Made by a program: the position numbers and the translations under genes | Source: Prochlorococcus sp. AG-676-M04 | GTDB lineage: Bacteria > Cyanobacteriota > Cyanobacteriia > PCC-6307 > Cyanobiaceae | Direction of reading: 5' to 3' | Assembly: GCA_003210895.1 (NCBI GenBank) | Contig: QCUB01000007.1 | Span: 1 to 43,482 of the forward strand | Length of the DNA stretch: 43,482 nt | Shown: in pieces, positions 1 through 9,118 of the stretch | Numbering within the stretch: position 1 is the stretch's first letter | Layout: each line of letters begins with the position of its first letter | Notes under the pieces: model-generated | The model's input: only the letters and a program-made list of their open reading frames with translations | Told to the model about the DNA's origin: nothing | The model's database searches: none

Positions 1-68
1 AATGGCCAGAAGAAGTTAAAGAAGAAATAAAAGAAGATATTCAAGAAGAAAATAAAGTTAACTCTTAG
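1..68 (+). CDS. C-terminal end of a CDS truncated by the window edge (...WPEEVKEEIKEDIQEENKVNS*)
   Basis: Open frame from window start to TAG at 66-68; acidic/Lys-rich tail. Confidence 0.4.
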   Translation, partial: WPEEVKEEIKEDIQEENKVNS

Positions 69-73
69 TTGTA

Positions 74-160
74 ATGTCAGATAGATTTGAATGTGACGAC
101 TCAGATATCGTTGAGTTACTAAGAAGTATTGCTAAAAATATTGAAGATAATGGCTTATAA
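74..160 (+). CDS. Small hypothetical protein, 28 aa (MSDRFECDDSDIVELLRSIAKNIEDNGL)
   Basis: Complete ATG-to-TAA ORF read by hand just downstream of the truncated CDS. Confidence 0.4.
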   Translation: MSDRFECDDSDIVELLRSIAKNIEDNGL

Positions 161-199
161 ATATTTATAAATTTATTTTTAATAAATTTGCTTAAAACT

Positions 200-1141
200 T
201 TATAATCTTTCAACTGAATCTAATAATTTTAATGTAATGCCTTTTTCGCTCATAGAATGACCCGCATCATCAACGATTATTAATTCCGAATTTATTAATT
301 TTTTACTAAGATCCCAAGCACTTCTAACAGGACAAACCACATCATATCTACCTTGAATTATTTGAGTTGGTATAGATTCTATAATCTTTATATTTTTCAA
401 AATAAAATCGTCTTCTAAAAAGATATTATTTATAAAATAATGGCATTCTATTCTAGCAAAAGCATCTGAGAAGGAATTAGTTTTGCTTTTACCAAAATCA
501 ATATCTTTTTTTTTAAGATGACTTGTGGAAAGTTCCCAATTTGTCCAGGCAGCAGCAGCTTTTGATCTAAGTTCAATATCTGAGGAAGTTAGATATTTAT
601 AAAAAGAAGCTATCAAATCAAGCCTTTCATCTTTCGGAATAACTGAGATATATTTTTCAAACTCTTCAGGGAATATTTCACTTGCGCCATATTGGTAAAA
701 CCATAAGAGTTCAAATTTTCTACATAAAAATATTCCTCTTAAGGTCAGACTTAAGACTCTTGATGGATTTTTTATTGCATAAATTAAAGCCAGAGTAGAT
801 CCCCATGAACCCCCAAACAAATGCCAAGAATCTATTTTCAAATTTACTCTTAATTTTTCAATATCATTTACTAGGTCGCCAGTTGTATTTTCTCTTAATT
901 CTGAAAAAGGTCTTGAAGAACCGCAACCTCTTTGATCAAATTGAATAATATCAAATTTTTCGGGATTAAAGTATCTCCTATATCTTGGCTGACTTCCTCC
1001 ACCAGGGCCACCATGAATTACTAATATCTTTTTACCTTTTGGATTTCCAGATCTTTCCCAATAAATAGAATGAATTTTACTTACTTGTAAAAAACCCTTT
1101 TGTCTTGGTTCTATGGAGGGGAATAAATTTTTCTTTTTCAT
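200..1141 (-). CDS. pip: Proline iminopeptidase (alpha/beta hydrolase)
   Basis: HGGPGGG oxyanion motif, GGSWGSTLAL nucleophile elbow, DDAGHS catalytic His region. Confidence 0.9.
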   Translation of the reverse strand: MKKKNLFPSIEPRQKGFLQVSKIHSIYWERSGNPKGKKILVIHGGPGGGSQPRYRRYFNPEKFDIIQFDQRGCGSSRPFSELRENTTGDLVNDIEKLRVNLKIDSWHLFGGSWGSTLALIYAIKNPSRVLSLTLRGIFLCRKFELLWFYQYGASEIFPEEFEKYISVIPKDERLDLIASFYKYLTSSDIELRSKAAAAWTNWELSTSHLKKKDIDFGKSKTNSFSDAFARIECHYFINNIFLEDDFILKNIKIIESIPTQIIQGRYDVVCPVRSAWDLSKKLINSELIIVDDAGHSMSEKGITLKLLDSVERL

Positions 1142-1218
1142 TTTATAAATATAATTTATTTCAAATTTAAAATTAATATTAACTAATAATAACCATTTAT
1201 AATTATATGAATCAGTAA

Positions 1219-1248
1219 AAAAGAGGCCTGTGAAAACAGTCCTCTTTT
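1219..1248 (-). terminator. Rho-independent terminator-like hairpin, strongest in the minus direction
   Basis: AAAAGAGG-c-CTGT-GAAA-ACAG-t-CCTCTTTT; on the minus strand the stem is followed by TTTTTT. Confidence 0.6.
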
Positions 1249-1385
1249 AGATTTCTTATTTCCTTCTTTAGGATTTATGATACATAATAAAAGTTCATTT
1301 ATTCATGAGCTTTAAATACGTGAAATTAGGGGACATTTCTCGATAAATTTTGTCCTTTTTTGTCGCTAGTAATTATAAGGCGAAG

Positions 1386-1576
1386 TCTTATCAGACTAAT
1401 TGATTGAACTTTATTTTTCGAGTAATCCCATTGTCAGGAATACGCTTCCTATATTTGTAAATTTGCTAAATTTCAGGCGGACTATCAATCATTTAGATTG
1501 CCTCCTAACTCAACATTCATAAATTACTCCTATCTCTACTTTAAGTAAATCCGTAAATATGCTGATTTACTTTTTT
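1386..1576 (+). ncRNA. Candidate small non-coding RNA
   Basis: No ORF; TTGTCC-N18-TATAAG promoter-like element at 1350-1379; terminal stem AGTAAATC/GATTTACT (1544-1571) followed by TTTTT; internal hairpins. Ends are estimates. Confidence 0.3.
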
Positions 1577-1693
1577 ATCGATTTGTAAGAGGATTTTATT
1601 GCTTTGTTTGTTCTATGCTATTTGAGTAGATTGTAAAGCCATACTTTTAATATTAAAAAAGTATCTATAAACTCTAATTGTTAGAGACAGGAA

Positions 1694-2902
1694 ATGATTT
1701 TAAACGCAAATAGCATTCTCTTATATTTGGGCTTTTTATCTTTTTTTCTTATATCATTTACTTTTTTTTATGAAATATATATTCTTAATAAATCACCTTT
1801 TTTAAAAGATTCTGTTTATTCACAGCCACTTAATGAGAGTCTATCAATTTTAATACCGGCTTACAATGAGGAGATAAATATAGTCAATTGCCTTAAAGCA
1901 TTAAGTGAAATAAAAAAACCTTGCCAAACTTTTAAAATTTTAGTTGTTGACGATTCAAGTACTGATGATACTTATAATGAGGCTCTAAAATGCAAAAATA
2001 AATATTTTCAAAAAAATGATGATGTAGAAATTATTTCGTCAGGGGATAGACCAACTGACAAAAATTGGGTTGGCAAAAATTGGGCTTGCTATAAAGGATC
2101 AAAACAAGTCAGCACTGATTGGATTTTGTTTATAGATGCGGACGTCATAATAGGTAAAAATTGTATTTTTAATGCATTATTAAAATCTTTTAAAGAAGAT
2201 ATAGATTTATTATCTTTGGCTCCAAAAATAAATTGTAATTGTTTAGCAGAATGGATAGTCCAACCAATAATGACTAGTCTTCTTATGCTAGGTTTCCCAA
2301 TTTTTAAAACTAATGATATATCAAATAAAGATTCTTTTGCCGCAGGGCCATTTATGCTATTTAAAAAAAAATCTTATGATCTAATTGGTGGACATTTAGA
2401 AACATATAATGAAGTCGTTGAAGATTTAGCATTAGCCAAAAAAATAAAATCAAATAATTTAAAATTGAATTTCTCTATAGCTATTAATGATATTTCTCTT
2501 AATATGTATAGAAATTTAAATTCATTGATAGAAGGATGGAGTAAGAACTGGTTCCTAGGGCTTGAGAAAAACATTTTAAAATCACTAGCGGCATCTATAT
2601 TTGTATTTTTCTTATATTCATTTCCTTTGATTTTATTTCTGATATCACTAATAAAAATTAATTTTACTGATAATACAAAAATATATTTTCTAACTTTTCT
2701 AATTTCTTGTATATGTATTATTAGTTATGGATTAAAAAGGCTAATATTTAAAAATAAATTTAATATCCCAAACAATTACTGGTTCCTCAATAGCATAGGC
2801 GGTTTTATTGTAATTTATATTAGTTTTTTGTCTATTTATCGAACAGTTACGGGAAATGGATGGACTTGGAAGGGGAGGAAATTATATGAAAAATTAGATT
2901 GA
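1694..2902 (+). CDS. Family 2 glycosyltransferase, membrane-associated
   Basis: LSILIPAYNEE, VVDDSSTDDT, FIDADV motifs; C-terminal TM helices. Confidence 0.8.
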   Translation: MILNANSILLYLGFLSFFLISFTFFYEIYILNKSPFLKDSVYSQPLNESLSILIPAYNEEINIVNCLKALSEIKKPCQTFKILVVDDSSTDDTYNEALKCKNKYFQKNDDVEIISSGDRPTDKNWVGKNWACYKGSKQVSTDWILFIDADVIIGKNCIFNALLKSFKEDIDLLSLAPKINCNCLAEWIVQPIMTSLLMLGFPIFKTNDISNKDSFAAGPFMLFKKKSYDLIGGHLETYNEVVEDLALAKKIKSNNLKLNFSIAINDISLNMYRNLNSLIEGWSKNWFLGLEKNILKSLAASIFVFFLYSFPLILFLISLIKINFTDNTKIYFLTFLISCICIISYGLKRLIFKNKFNIPNNYWFLNSIGGFIVIYISFLSIYRTVTGNGWTWKGRKLYEKLD

Positions 2903-2910
2903 TAAAAGTT

Positions 2911-3099
2911 TTAACTTTCTTCAGTTTCATAAAGTAAAATACTCTCAATTATTCTCAGATCACTATCTGTTAATTCATAATTTTCTATTTTCCATTCTGC
3001 AAACTTTATACAATCATCAATTGATGGATTTTCTTTTCTACATTTTCGCCACTCTCTTATCCAATCTGCTAGGGCATAAGTAATTTTTGTTGTAAGCAT
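2911..3099 (-). CDS. Conserved hypothetical protein, 62 aa
   Basis: ORF with start and stop, convergent to the GT2 gene. Confidence 0.6.
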   Translation of the reverse strand: MLTTKITYALADWIREWRKCRKENPSIDDCIKFAEWKIENYELTDSDLRIIESILLYETEES

Positions 3100-3102
3100 T
3101 TT

Positions 3103-3243
3103 TTACCAATCTGGATAAATTAAATCTTCTCCAATAGGCTCCTCATAAAATTCGCCTTTTTTTAAACCTCTTTCGTATTGATCAATAATTTTCTGATAGG
3201 AGGTTACTGAGGGTATTAAATCTCCAACGTAGCTAGGTTCCAT
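3103..3243 (-). CDS. Small hypothetical protein, 46 aa (MEPSYVGDLIPSVTSYQKIIDQYERGLKKGEFYEEPIGEDLIYPDW)
   Basis: Complete ORF, tightly spaced upstream of the 62-aa gene on the same strand. Confidence 0.6.
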   Translation of the reverse strand: MEPSYVGDLIPSVTSYQKIIDQYERGLKKGEFYEEPIGEDLIYPDW

Positions 3244-3310
3244 CAATATGTTATGAATTTTATCTTATTAATAACTATAGATAGAAATCACAGAAATTAT
3301 GAATTACAAA

Positions 3311-3652
3311 TTATTTTCCCATCGCTCTTCTTAATTTTGCAGCTTCATCTAAACCCTCCATTATTGTAAATGTAGAATTCTTAGTTGCTTTTTTTCTAAG
3401 CTTCGAAAGTTCTCTATATTCTTCAGATTCATAAGCTTCTACTGCTTCCCTCATGGAAGGAAATTCACAAATAACAGCTAAATTCGAATTCTCAGTTCGT
3501 TCCTTACCTAATGGTTCTGTATCTTTTGCAAATACTTCCCCACCAACATCTTTTAGCCATGGACTAACTTTATTTACATATTCATCAAATAATTCCTTGT
3601 TAATTATTCTGGTTGTTGATATCCAGTAGCCCTTTGCTCCTTTTTTATCCAT
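3311..3652 (-). CDS. DUF1330-like small alpha/beta-barrel protein
   Basis: KGYWISTTRI...AVICEFPSMREAVEAYESEEYRELSKLR resembles the DUF1330 pattern. Confidence 0.75.
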   Translation of the reverse strand: MDKKGAKGYWISTTRIINKELFDEYVNKVSPWLKDVGGEVFAKDTEPLGKERTENSNLAVICEFPSMREAVEAYESEEYRELSKLRKKATKNSTFTIMEGLDEAAKLRRAMGK

Positions 3653-3823
3653 AAAATTAAATAATCTTTAAACTCAATTTAAATATAATATCCAGTTTAG
3701 TATTGATCTTTATGAAAATATTTATTAATGTGATATGTTTTTTTTGAAGACAATAATTGAATTCAAAACAAAATAAGCTTAGCTTTTAAAAAGAAAACTA
3801 GTTATTAATTATCTATATCAAAT

Positions 3824-3919
3824 ATGGATTTCATCAAGAAAAACAAGATTATTGTATTTATGGCTATTATAGCGATTTTATCATTTGTTTTAGAAAAAAC
3901 AGGGTTAATTCACCCTTAA
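3824..3919 (+). CDS. Tiny single-TM protein, 31 aa (MDFIKKNKIIVFMAIIAILSFVLEKTGLIHP)
   Basis: Complete ORF with a hydrophobic segment preceded by KK. Confidence 0.5.
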   Translation: MDFIKKNKIIVFMAIIAILSFVLEKTGLIHP

Positions 3920-3960
3920 AAAAATTTTAAACTAAAAATTTCTAGATAACAAAATTCAAA

Positions 3961-4050
3961 TTAATGAAATAAATAAACTACAAGAATTGCTGCAACAATA
4001 AGTATTGGAGATAATGCTGTAAACATTAAAGTCTTGAAATTAAGTTCCAT
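3961..4050 (-). CDS. Tiny single-TM protein, 29 aa (MELNFKTLMFTALSPILIVAAILVVYLFH)
   Basis: Complete ORF with one predicted TM helix. Confidence 0.5.
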   Translation of the reverse strand: MELNFKTLMFTALSPILIVAAILVVYLFH

Positions 4051-4335
4051 TACATTTAAATAAATATACAAACTAAGTAAAGAATACTTTTAAATATTGG
4101 CAATAAGTAAAATTTACATTGTTTAAATATAAAAAAATAAAGATTAAAATACACAACTAATAATATGATGCAAATTATATTTGCTTTGGGCTTTTGAGAA
4201 GATAAAATTCCGGAAAATTTTATAGAAATTTATCTCATCTATTAAAAATTATAGAAAGAAATAAGTAAAAAAATTAAATTTTATACAATAATTTGTTCTT
4301 AATAGTCTTGCGGAAAAGTAGATTTTAAAACATCT

Positions 4336-5103
4336 CTAATGAAAATTTCTTTTATTATAAATTTTTTTTTGCCTTATCTCTTTTGCTGCCAATATTTGTT
4401 CTTTTCTTTTAATTTTATGATCACTTATAGGGTTATTATCATTGTAAACATACAATATTTCACTAATAAACTCTTGTCGCTTTCCTGCCATTTCTAGCAT
4501 TGGAAACATCATTGCTAAATCCCAAGCTACAGGATAATATTCCTTTTTCATATTCAATAAATCTTGAGGATTAATTGCTAACCACAAATCATGTCTAAAT
4601 GTTCTCAAATGGGAACCGTACCAAAAGTATTTTCTAAACAAATTAAATTCTCTAATTAATCGAGGATATTTTTTTCCTTGTATTCCTTTTGATGATATAT
4701 GAGATCCATAAGTTATTAAGCAATTTGTTTCCAAATACTTTTCTTTAACAATATTAAGAACATCGCCACTATATAAATAGTCATCTCCGTCAATTATCAG
4801 ATCTACTGTTCTAGAAGGTTCTTTAATCTTTGTATCAAGTAAATTAGATATATTATTCAATGCTCCTATTCTTCTAGAATTCTTTAAGATCTTAAAATTT
4901 TTATTCATATCACATATCGAAGATGCAATTTCATAAGAAGAATCACTAGAGCAATCATCTACAACTTGAACTTGAAATCTTTTATATGATTGTTTTAATA
5001 TGGATTTAAGGCATTTTTCTATATATTGTTCTGCATTAAATACAGGTACAATAATATTAAATAAAAAGTTTTTATTTACATTATGATCAAGCTTTTTCAC
5101 CAT
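4336..5103 (-). CDS. Family 2 glycosyltransferase
   Basis: FNIIVPVFNAEQYIEKCLKSIL, QVVDDCSSDSSYEIA, IIDGDDYL motifs. Confidence 0.85.
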   Translation of the reverse strand: MVKKLDHNVNKNFLFNIIVPVFNAEQYIEKCLKSILKQSYKRFQVQVVDDCSSDSSYEIASSICDMNKNFKILKNSRRIGALNNISNLLDTKIKEPSRTVDLIIDGDDYLYSGDVLNIVKEKYLETNCLITYGSHISSKGIQGKKYPRLIREFNLFRKYFWYGSHLRTFRHDLWLAINPQDLLNMKKEYYPVAWDLAMMFPMLEMAGKRQEFISEILYVYNDNNPISDHKIKRKEQILAAKEIRQKKIYNKRNFH

Positions 5104-5144
5104 TAATCTTAGATTAAATAAATTAACTTTATATTAATATACAG

Positions 5145-5969
5145 ATGAAGAAGTCTAAAATATTTTCAACAATTCTCTTCATCCCTCTTCTTTACTTATT
5201 GGGTTGGCTTCTAGCAAAACCCTTTTTATTAATTGGTGTAGAAAAAGCACAGATATCTTTAATAGGGACAGCATTTACATTCATATTATTTACTATTTCA
5301 ATGCCCAAATGGTTCGAAATACGTTGGGGATTAAAAAACACATGGATAATTCTGGGGATAAACAAAGTTGAAAAAAAGGGGGATAGATTTTCTTATTTTC
5401 TAAGAGGGATATTATATTCAATTATTTTGTTATCACTAATATTAATTCCAATTGTTAGTAATGTATGGGGTAATTGGTTAGGAATATTATCCTCTGAAAT
5501 ATTATTGAATTGCCTACTTTTAATAATTGGGATTGGATTTGCTGAAGAGCTTGTATTTAGGGGTTGGCTTTTAGAAGAATTAAAAATTCAATATGGATTT
5601 AAAAAAGCAATCATTTTGCAAGCATTAGTATTTAGTATTGCTCATATTGGATTTGATATGCCTTTTTGGCAAATGCTCAGTATCCTTTTTGGACTATTTT
5701 TGTTTGGTATTCTATTATCACTTTTAAGAATAAAAAATAATAATTCCTTGTGGGGTTGTGTAGGTCTTCATGGAGGTCTTGTAGGAATATGGTTTCTCAC
5801 AAATAATGGTTTAGTAAATATATCTAAAGATGCACCAGGCTGGTTAGTTGGTTATGGTACGAATAACACAAATCCATTAGGTGGTTTATATGGAATTTCG
5901 CTATTGTTAGTCTCTTGCATTTTTTACTTTTTAAAATTTAAGAATCAGATATTCAAATTTATAAAGTAA
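5145..5969 (+). CDS. CPBP-family (CAAX/Abi-like) intramembrane metalloprotease
   Basis: EELVFRGWLLEEL (EExxxR), FSIAHIGF and GLHGG motifs with multiple TM segments. Confidence 0.85.
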   Translation: MKKSKIFSTILFIPLLYLLGWLLAKPFLLIGVEKAQISLIGTAFTFILFTISMPKWFEIRWGLKNTWIILGINKVEKKGDRFSYFLRGILYSIILLSLILIPIVSNVWGNWLGILSSEILLNCLLLIIGIGFAEELVFRGWLLEELKIQYGFKKAIILQALVFSIAHIGFDMPFWQMLSILFGLFLFGILLSLLRIKNNNSLWGCVGLHGGLVGIWFLTNNGLVNISKDAPGWLVGYGTNNTNPLGGLYGISLLLVSCIFYFLKFKNQIFKFIK

Positions 5970-5988
5970 ATAGAATTGGTTTTGTAAT

Positions 5989-6276
5989 TTATATTAATTT
6001 CGCTAAAATCAACAACGAATTTAGACTTTCTAATCTTTTTTGAGATTGAATAATCATTCTTTTAGAATCTGGTACGCAATCAGCCTGCAGTGATAATGCA
6101 TAAGAATATTCTTCATTAGTGCAAGCAATGCATTTTTCGATCTTAGATTTTGCATCAGAATTAATCATATTAATACTATCTAATAATTTTTTACCCGCAA
6201 TTTGAAAAAGGAGTTGATTAAAAGCTTCTTCTGATAATTTATTAGTCAAAATTTTTGTTTTTTTAATAATAGGCAC
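5989..6276 (-). CDS. Hypothetical protein, 95 aa
   Basis: ORF in a plausible gene position. Confidence 0.5.
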   Translation of the reverse strand: MPIIKKTKILTNKLSEEAFNQLLFQIAGKKLLDSINMINSDAKSKIEKCIACTNEEYSYALSLQADCVPDSKRMIIQSQKRLESLNSLLILAKLI

Positions 6277-6441
6277 TGTACAAAAAAATTACTATAAATA
6301 AAAAATAAATTAACTTTTTTATTTGTATAAATGAATCGCTTAATTTTTTAAGATGTAAAGTTTTCTCTTAAATAGAGATAAATACTGATGTCTTTTTATT
6401 AAAAAATTGTCAGATTTAAACAAAAGTTTAAATATTAAACT

Positions 6442-6609
6442 ATGAACTTAGAGGCAGGATTTCTATTCATTATTTTTTTGGCATTATTTGGATTCACTAA
6501 TTATTTGATAATGCTAAAAAGATATGAAAATGACCTCAAACAAAGTCAGATTATAAAAAAGAATAGAATTGCAGTTTTATATCCTAAAGGAACTTTTATA
6601 AGTGTATAA
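6442..6609 (+). CDS. Small membrane protein, 55 aa (MNLEAGFLFIIFLALFGFTNYLIMLKRYENDLKQSQIIKKNRIAVLYPKGTFISV)
   Basis: Complete ORF below the track's size cut-off; N-terminal TM helix and basic tail. Confidence 0.55.
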   Translation: MNLEAGFLFIIFLALFGFTNYLIMLKRYENDLKQSQIIKKNRIAVLYPKGTFISV

Positions 6610-6730
6610 ATTTATAAATCAAAAATTTTAATAATTTAGTTTTTAAATTTTAAAACTGATATTTGAATACCTTTTAAAAACGAATAAACTCGTTTTCTTG
6701 AAGTAAAATTAATTTTCATTAAAAATTTAT

Positions 6731-6979
6731 TTACCATTTAGGATTGGTTTTTTGCCATCCTTCATTTATTAAATTTTTCCAAAATAATCTTGCATCTTCG
6801 ATCTTAATTTCTTTTCTCGTTTTCATTAAAGGTGGATTTTCCCCATGACTACCCATGACAATACCCTCTTCAATAAACATATATTCAATTAAATCCTCTT
6901 TATTTTCGTTATTTTTATAAAAACGAATTACTCCAACAGAGTTAGAATCAATTAGCCAAAAATCATTTTCTTTTTTCAT
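6731..6979 (-). CDS. Conserved hypothetical protein, 82 aa
   Basis: ORF with balanced composition. Confidence 0.6.
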   Translation of the reverse strand: MKKENDFWLIDSNSVGVIRFYKNNENKEDLIEYMFIEEGIVMGSHGENPPLMKTRKEIKIEDARLFWKNLINEGWQKTNPKW

Positions 6980-7085
6980 TTTTGAAAGTTTAATGAAAAG
7001 AAATCACATAAAAGATACATTTAAAATAATCCAATTTGGATATTGAAAGTTAAAATATATTTTCATCAAAATTAATTTAAATAAT

Positions 7086-7502
7086 TTAATATTTTTTCTG
7101 TCGATTCTTCTTTAATTCTCCTCGTTTTTTTTTGGAATCAAGTCTTCTATTTTGAGAAGCATTAGATGGTTTAGTTACTTTTCTAACTTTAGATGGATTT
7201 TTTAATGAATTTCTAATAAGCGAAGAAATTCTGACGATAGCTAGTTTTCTATTTAGTAATTGATTTCTTTGATCCTGGACAGCAATACAAATAGAGTTAT
7301 TGACTAATTTGTTTTTCAATTTTTTAATTATGACTATCTTTTGATAATCATTTAATACTTTTGATTCTCCGATATTAAAAATTATTTCTACTCTAGAATC
7401 AGTTTTATTAACTTTTTGACCTCCAGGACCAGATGATCTAGAAAAACGCCATTTTAATTCCCTTGAAGGGATTACTAATCTAGGTGAAATAATCAAATCC
7501 AT
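7086..7502 (-). CDS. arfB: Peptide-chain release factor-like / ArfB-type peptidyl-tRNA hydrolase
   Basis: SSGPGGQKVNKTDSRVEIIF (GGQ) and basic C-terminal tail; RF-1 domain only. Confidence 0.85.
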   Translation of the reverse strand: MDLIISPRLVIPSRELKWRFSRSSGPGGQKVNKTDSRVEIIFNIGESKVLNDYQKIVIIKKLKNKLVNNSICIAVQDQRNQLLNRKLAIVRISSLIRNSLKNPSKVRKVTKPSNASQNRRLDSKKKRGELKKNRQKKY

Positions 7503-7570
7503 TTTTATTGTTCAAAACATTCTCAATTCTTATCAGAATATCTTTATACATTACCAATTAAAAATAGATC

Positions 7571-7641
7571 GGTAAATACTGGGCGGTTTAGTTAGGTAAA
7601 CCGAAATTCGGTGTATTTGCCGTATTAATTCCTTCGGTTTA
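7571..7641 (+). ncRNA. Candidate structured 5' leader with alternative pairings
   Basis: Outer 9-bp stem GGTAAATAC (7571-7579)/GTATTTGCC (7613-7621); inner hairpin CGGTTTA (7584-7590)/TAAACCG (7597-7603); competing pair TAAACCGAA (7597-7605)/TTCGGTTTA (7633-7641). Confidence 0.4.
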
Positions 7642-7702
7642 AATCCTTACAAGATTCAAATATTTATAGGATATTTAATTTGTACTTAATTTAAAGGTCA
7701 CT

Positions 7703-7942
7703 ATGTATTCAATGTTTGATCTTCTTTTTGAAACCCCTTCATATCGTCCAGTATATGTTATTTCTGATAGCGAGATGAAAGAACTAAAGAAAAACCATCA
7801 TCAAGAAGAACTTGATGAAATTACAACTCAAAGAAAAAGACTTGAAGATGCTTTTAAGTCACAATTAAAACATCTTCAAGAAAGAGAAAAAGAAGTTAAG
7901 AATGAACTTAAATTACTTTCTGGAGCTAATGGAAAAGCATAG
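7703..7942 (+). CDS. Hypothetical protein with coiled-coil-like composition, 79 aa
   Basis: ORF followed by a strong terminator; Glu/Lys-rich helical region. Confidence 0.7.
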   Translation: MYSMFDLLFETPSYRPVYVISDSEMKELKKNHHQEELDEITTQRKRLEDAFKSQLKHLQEREKEVKNELKLLSGANGKA

Positions 7943-7969
7943 TTATTTTTTCAAAAAAGTTATTAGTAC

Positions 7970-7999
7970 AAAGACGGTTATTTTTTAACCGTCTTTTTT
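7970..7999 (+). terminator. Rho-independent terminator
   Basis: AAAGACGGTTA-ttttt-TAACCGTCTTTTTT. Confidence 0.85.
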
Positions 8000-8061
8000 C
8001 TTAATTTATTTAATAAATTTATTTAACCACGAATTCATAAAATCTTATCCATAATAGAATA

Positions 8062-8166
8062 ATGAAAAATAATAAGGAACAAATAAGAATGTTTTTGCCC
8101 TTTAGTTGGGTAATTTGTGCTGTTATATCTTTCGCTTACATAAATGCTCATTTAATAAATACTTAA
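8062..8166 (+). CDS. Tiny single-TM protein, 34 aa (MKNNKEQIRMFLPFSWVICAVISFAYINAHLINT)
   Basis: Complete ORF immediately upstream of 8172. Confidence 0.5.
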   Translation: MKNNKEQIRMFLPFSWVICAVISFAYINAHLINT

Positions 8167-8171
8167 TTTGA

Positions 8172-8516
8172 ATGAATAAATTATCAAAAGAACAAATACT
8201 AGCTTCTTCAAGTGGATGGGTGGCATCTTTATTAAATTTCTTACCAGGAGTTGGAGCAGGTTATTTATATCAGAGAAGATGGTTACCATATTTTATTACT
8301 GCCGGAACAGTAACTGCATGGTTTTTTATCGGAATAATTTTGCAAGGTGATAAAGAACCAAGTCAAACAGAACAATTAGTAGGTATCGCAGGTTTATTTC
8401 TGATATCAACAATAACAGTAGTAGAAGCTAAATTAGCTTTTAAAAAAGCTGAAAAAATAGCTTCTATTAAAAAAGAAGAAACAAAAACTCCGATTAAAAA
8501 AGGTTGGTTTAAATAA
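8172..8516 (+). CDS. Small membrane protein, 114 aa
   Basis: LPGVGAGYLYQRRWLPYF and two further TM segments. Confidence 0.7.
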   Translation: MNKLSKEQILASSSGWVASLLNFLPGVGAGYLYQRRWLPYFITAGTVTAWFFIGIILQGDKEPSQTEQLVGIAGLFLISTITVVEAKLAFKKAEKIASIKKEETKTPIKKGWFK

Positions 8517-8774
8517 ATACTTTTGCCTCAATTTTCAAAAAATAATTTAACTTATCTAATGCATAATTGTTTTTTCATTTTTGGAGTATATGAATCTTGA
8601 ACAATACTAAAATAAGGATATTTTATTATTAGCAATCATTTCATTTTTTTTTGAAATATTTTTAATTCCTTTGCGAAAAATTTGTTTTTTGATCTTTTTT
8701 CCAATTATCAACGCATAAAGTAGTTGGGGATAAAAGTTAATTTGTTTTGGTTAAATTTCTTAAATAAAAAAATA

Positions 8775-9047
8775 TCAATTATAAAAAAATAAAATTTCTT
8801 TTTCTTTTAGGCCTTCCCAACCAGAATCAATTAATAATTGATCTAAAGTTTCTTTATCAAAATGCTTTGAACCTGTTTTAACACATCTATTTCTCATTGA
8901 CTTTTTGACTCCGCTTCTTTCTCTTTTGTTTTCTTCATTCATAATCTTGTTGTAAAGCTCAAGCATTTTTGGAGGAATTGGAGTCCCATCAAGGTCAACA
9001 CCATTTTTAATTGCTTCATCAACAGCTTGCATTCCTATTTTGTTCAT
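8775..9047 (-). CDS. Hypothetical protein, 90 aa
   Basis: ORF with soluble-protein composition. Confidence 0.6.
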   Translation of the reverse strand: MNKIGMQAVDEAIKNGVDLDGTPIPPKMLELYNKIMNEENKRERSGVKKSMRNRCVKTGSKHFDKETLDQLLIDSGWEGLKEKEILFFYN

Positions 9048-9118
9048 AAATTTAAATTTATTTCTAGAAAATATTCTATAAAGAAGAGGATTAATCTATA
9101 AGATTTTGAATAATTAAT

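Noticed and set aside
2374-2574. Minus ORF antisense to the GT2 gene
   Set aside because: Fully contained in a well-supported CDS on the other strand.
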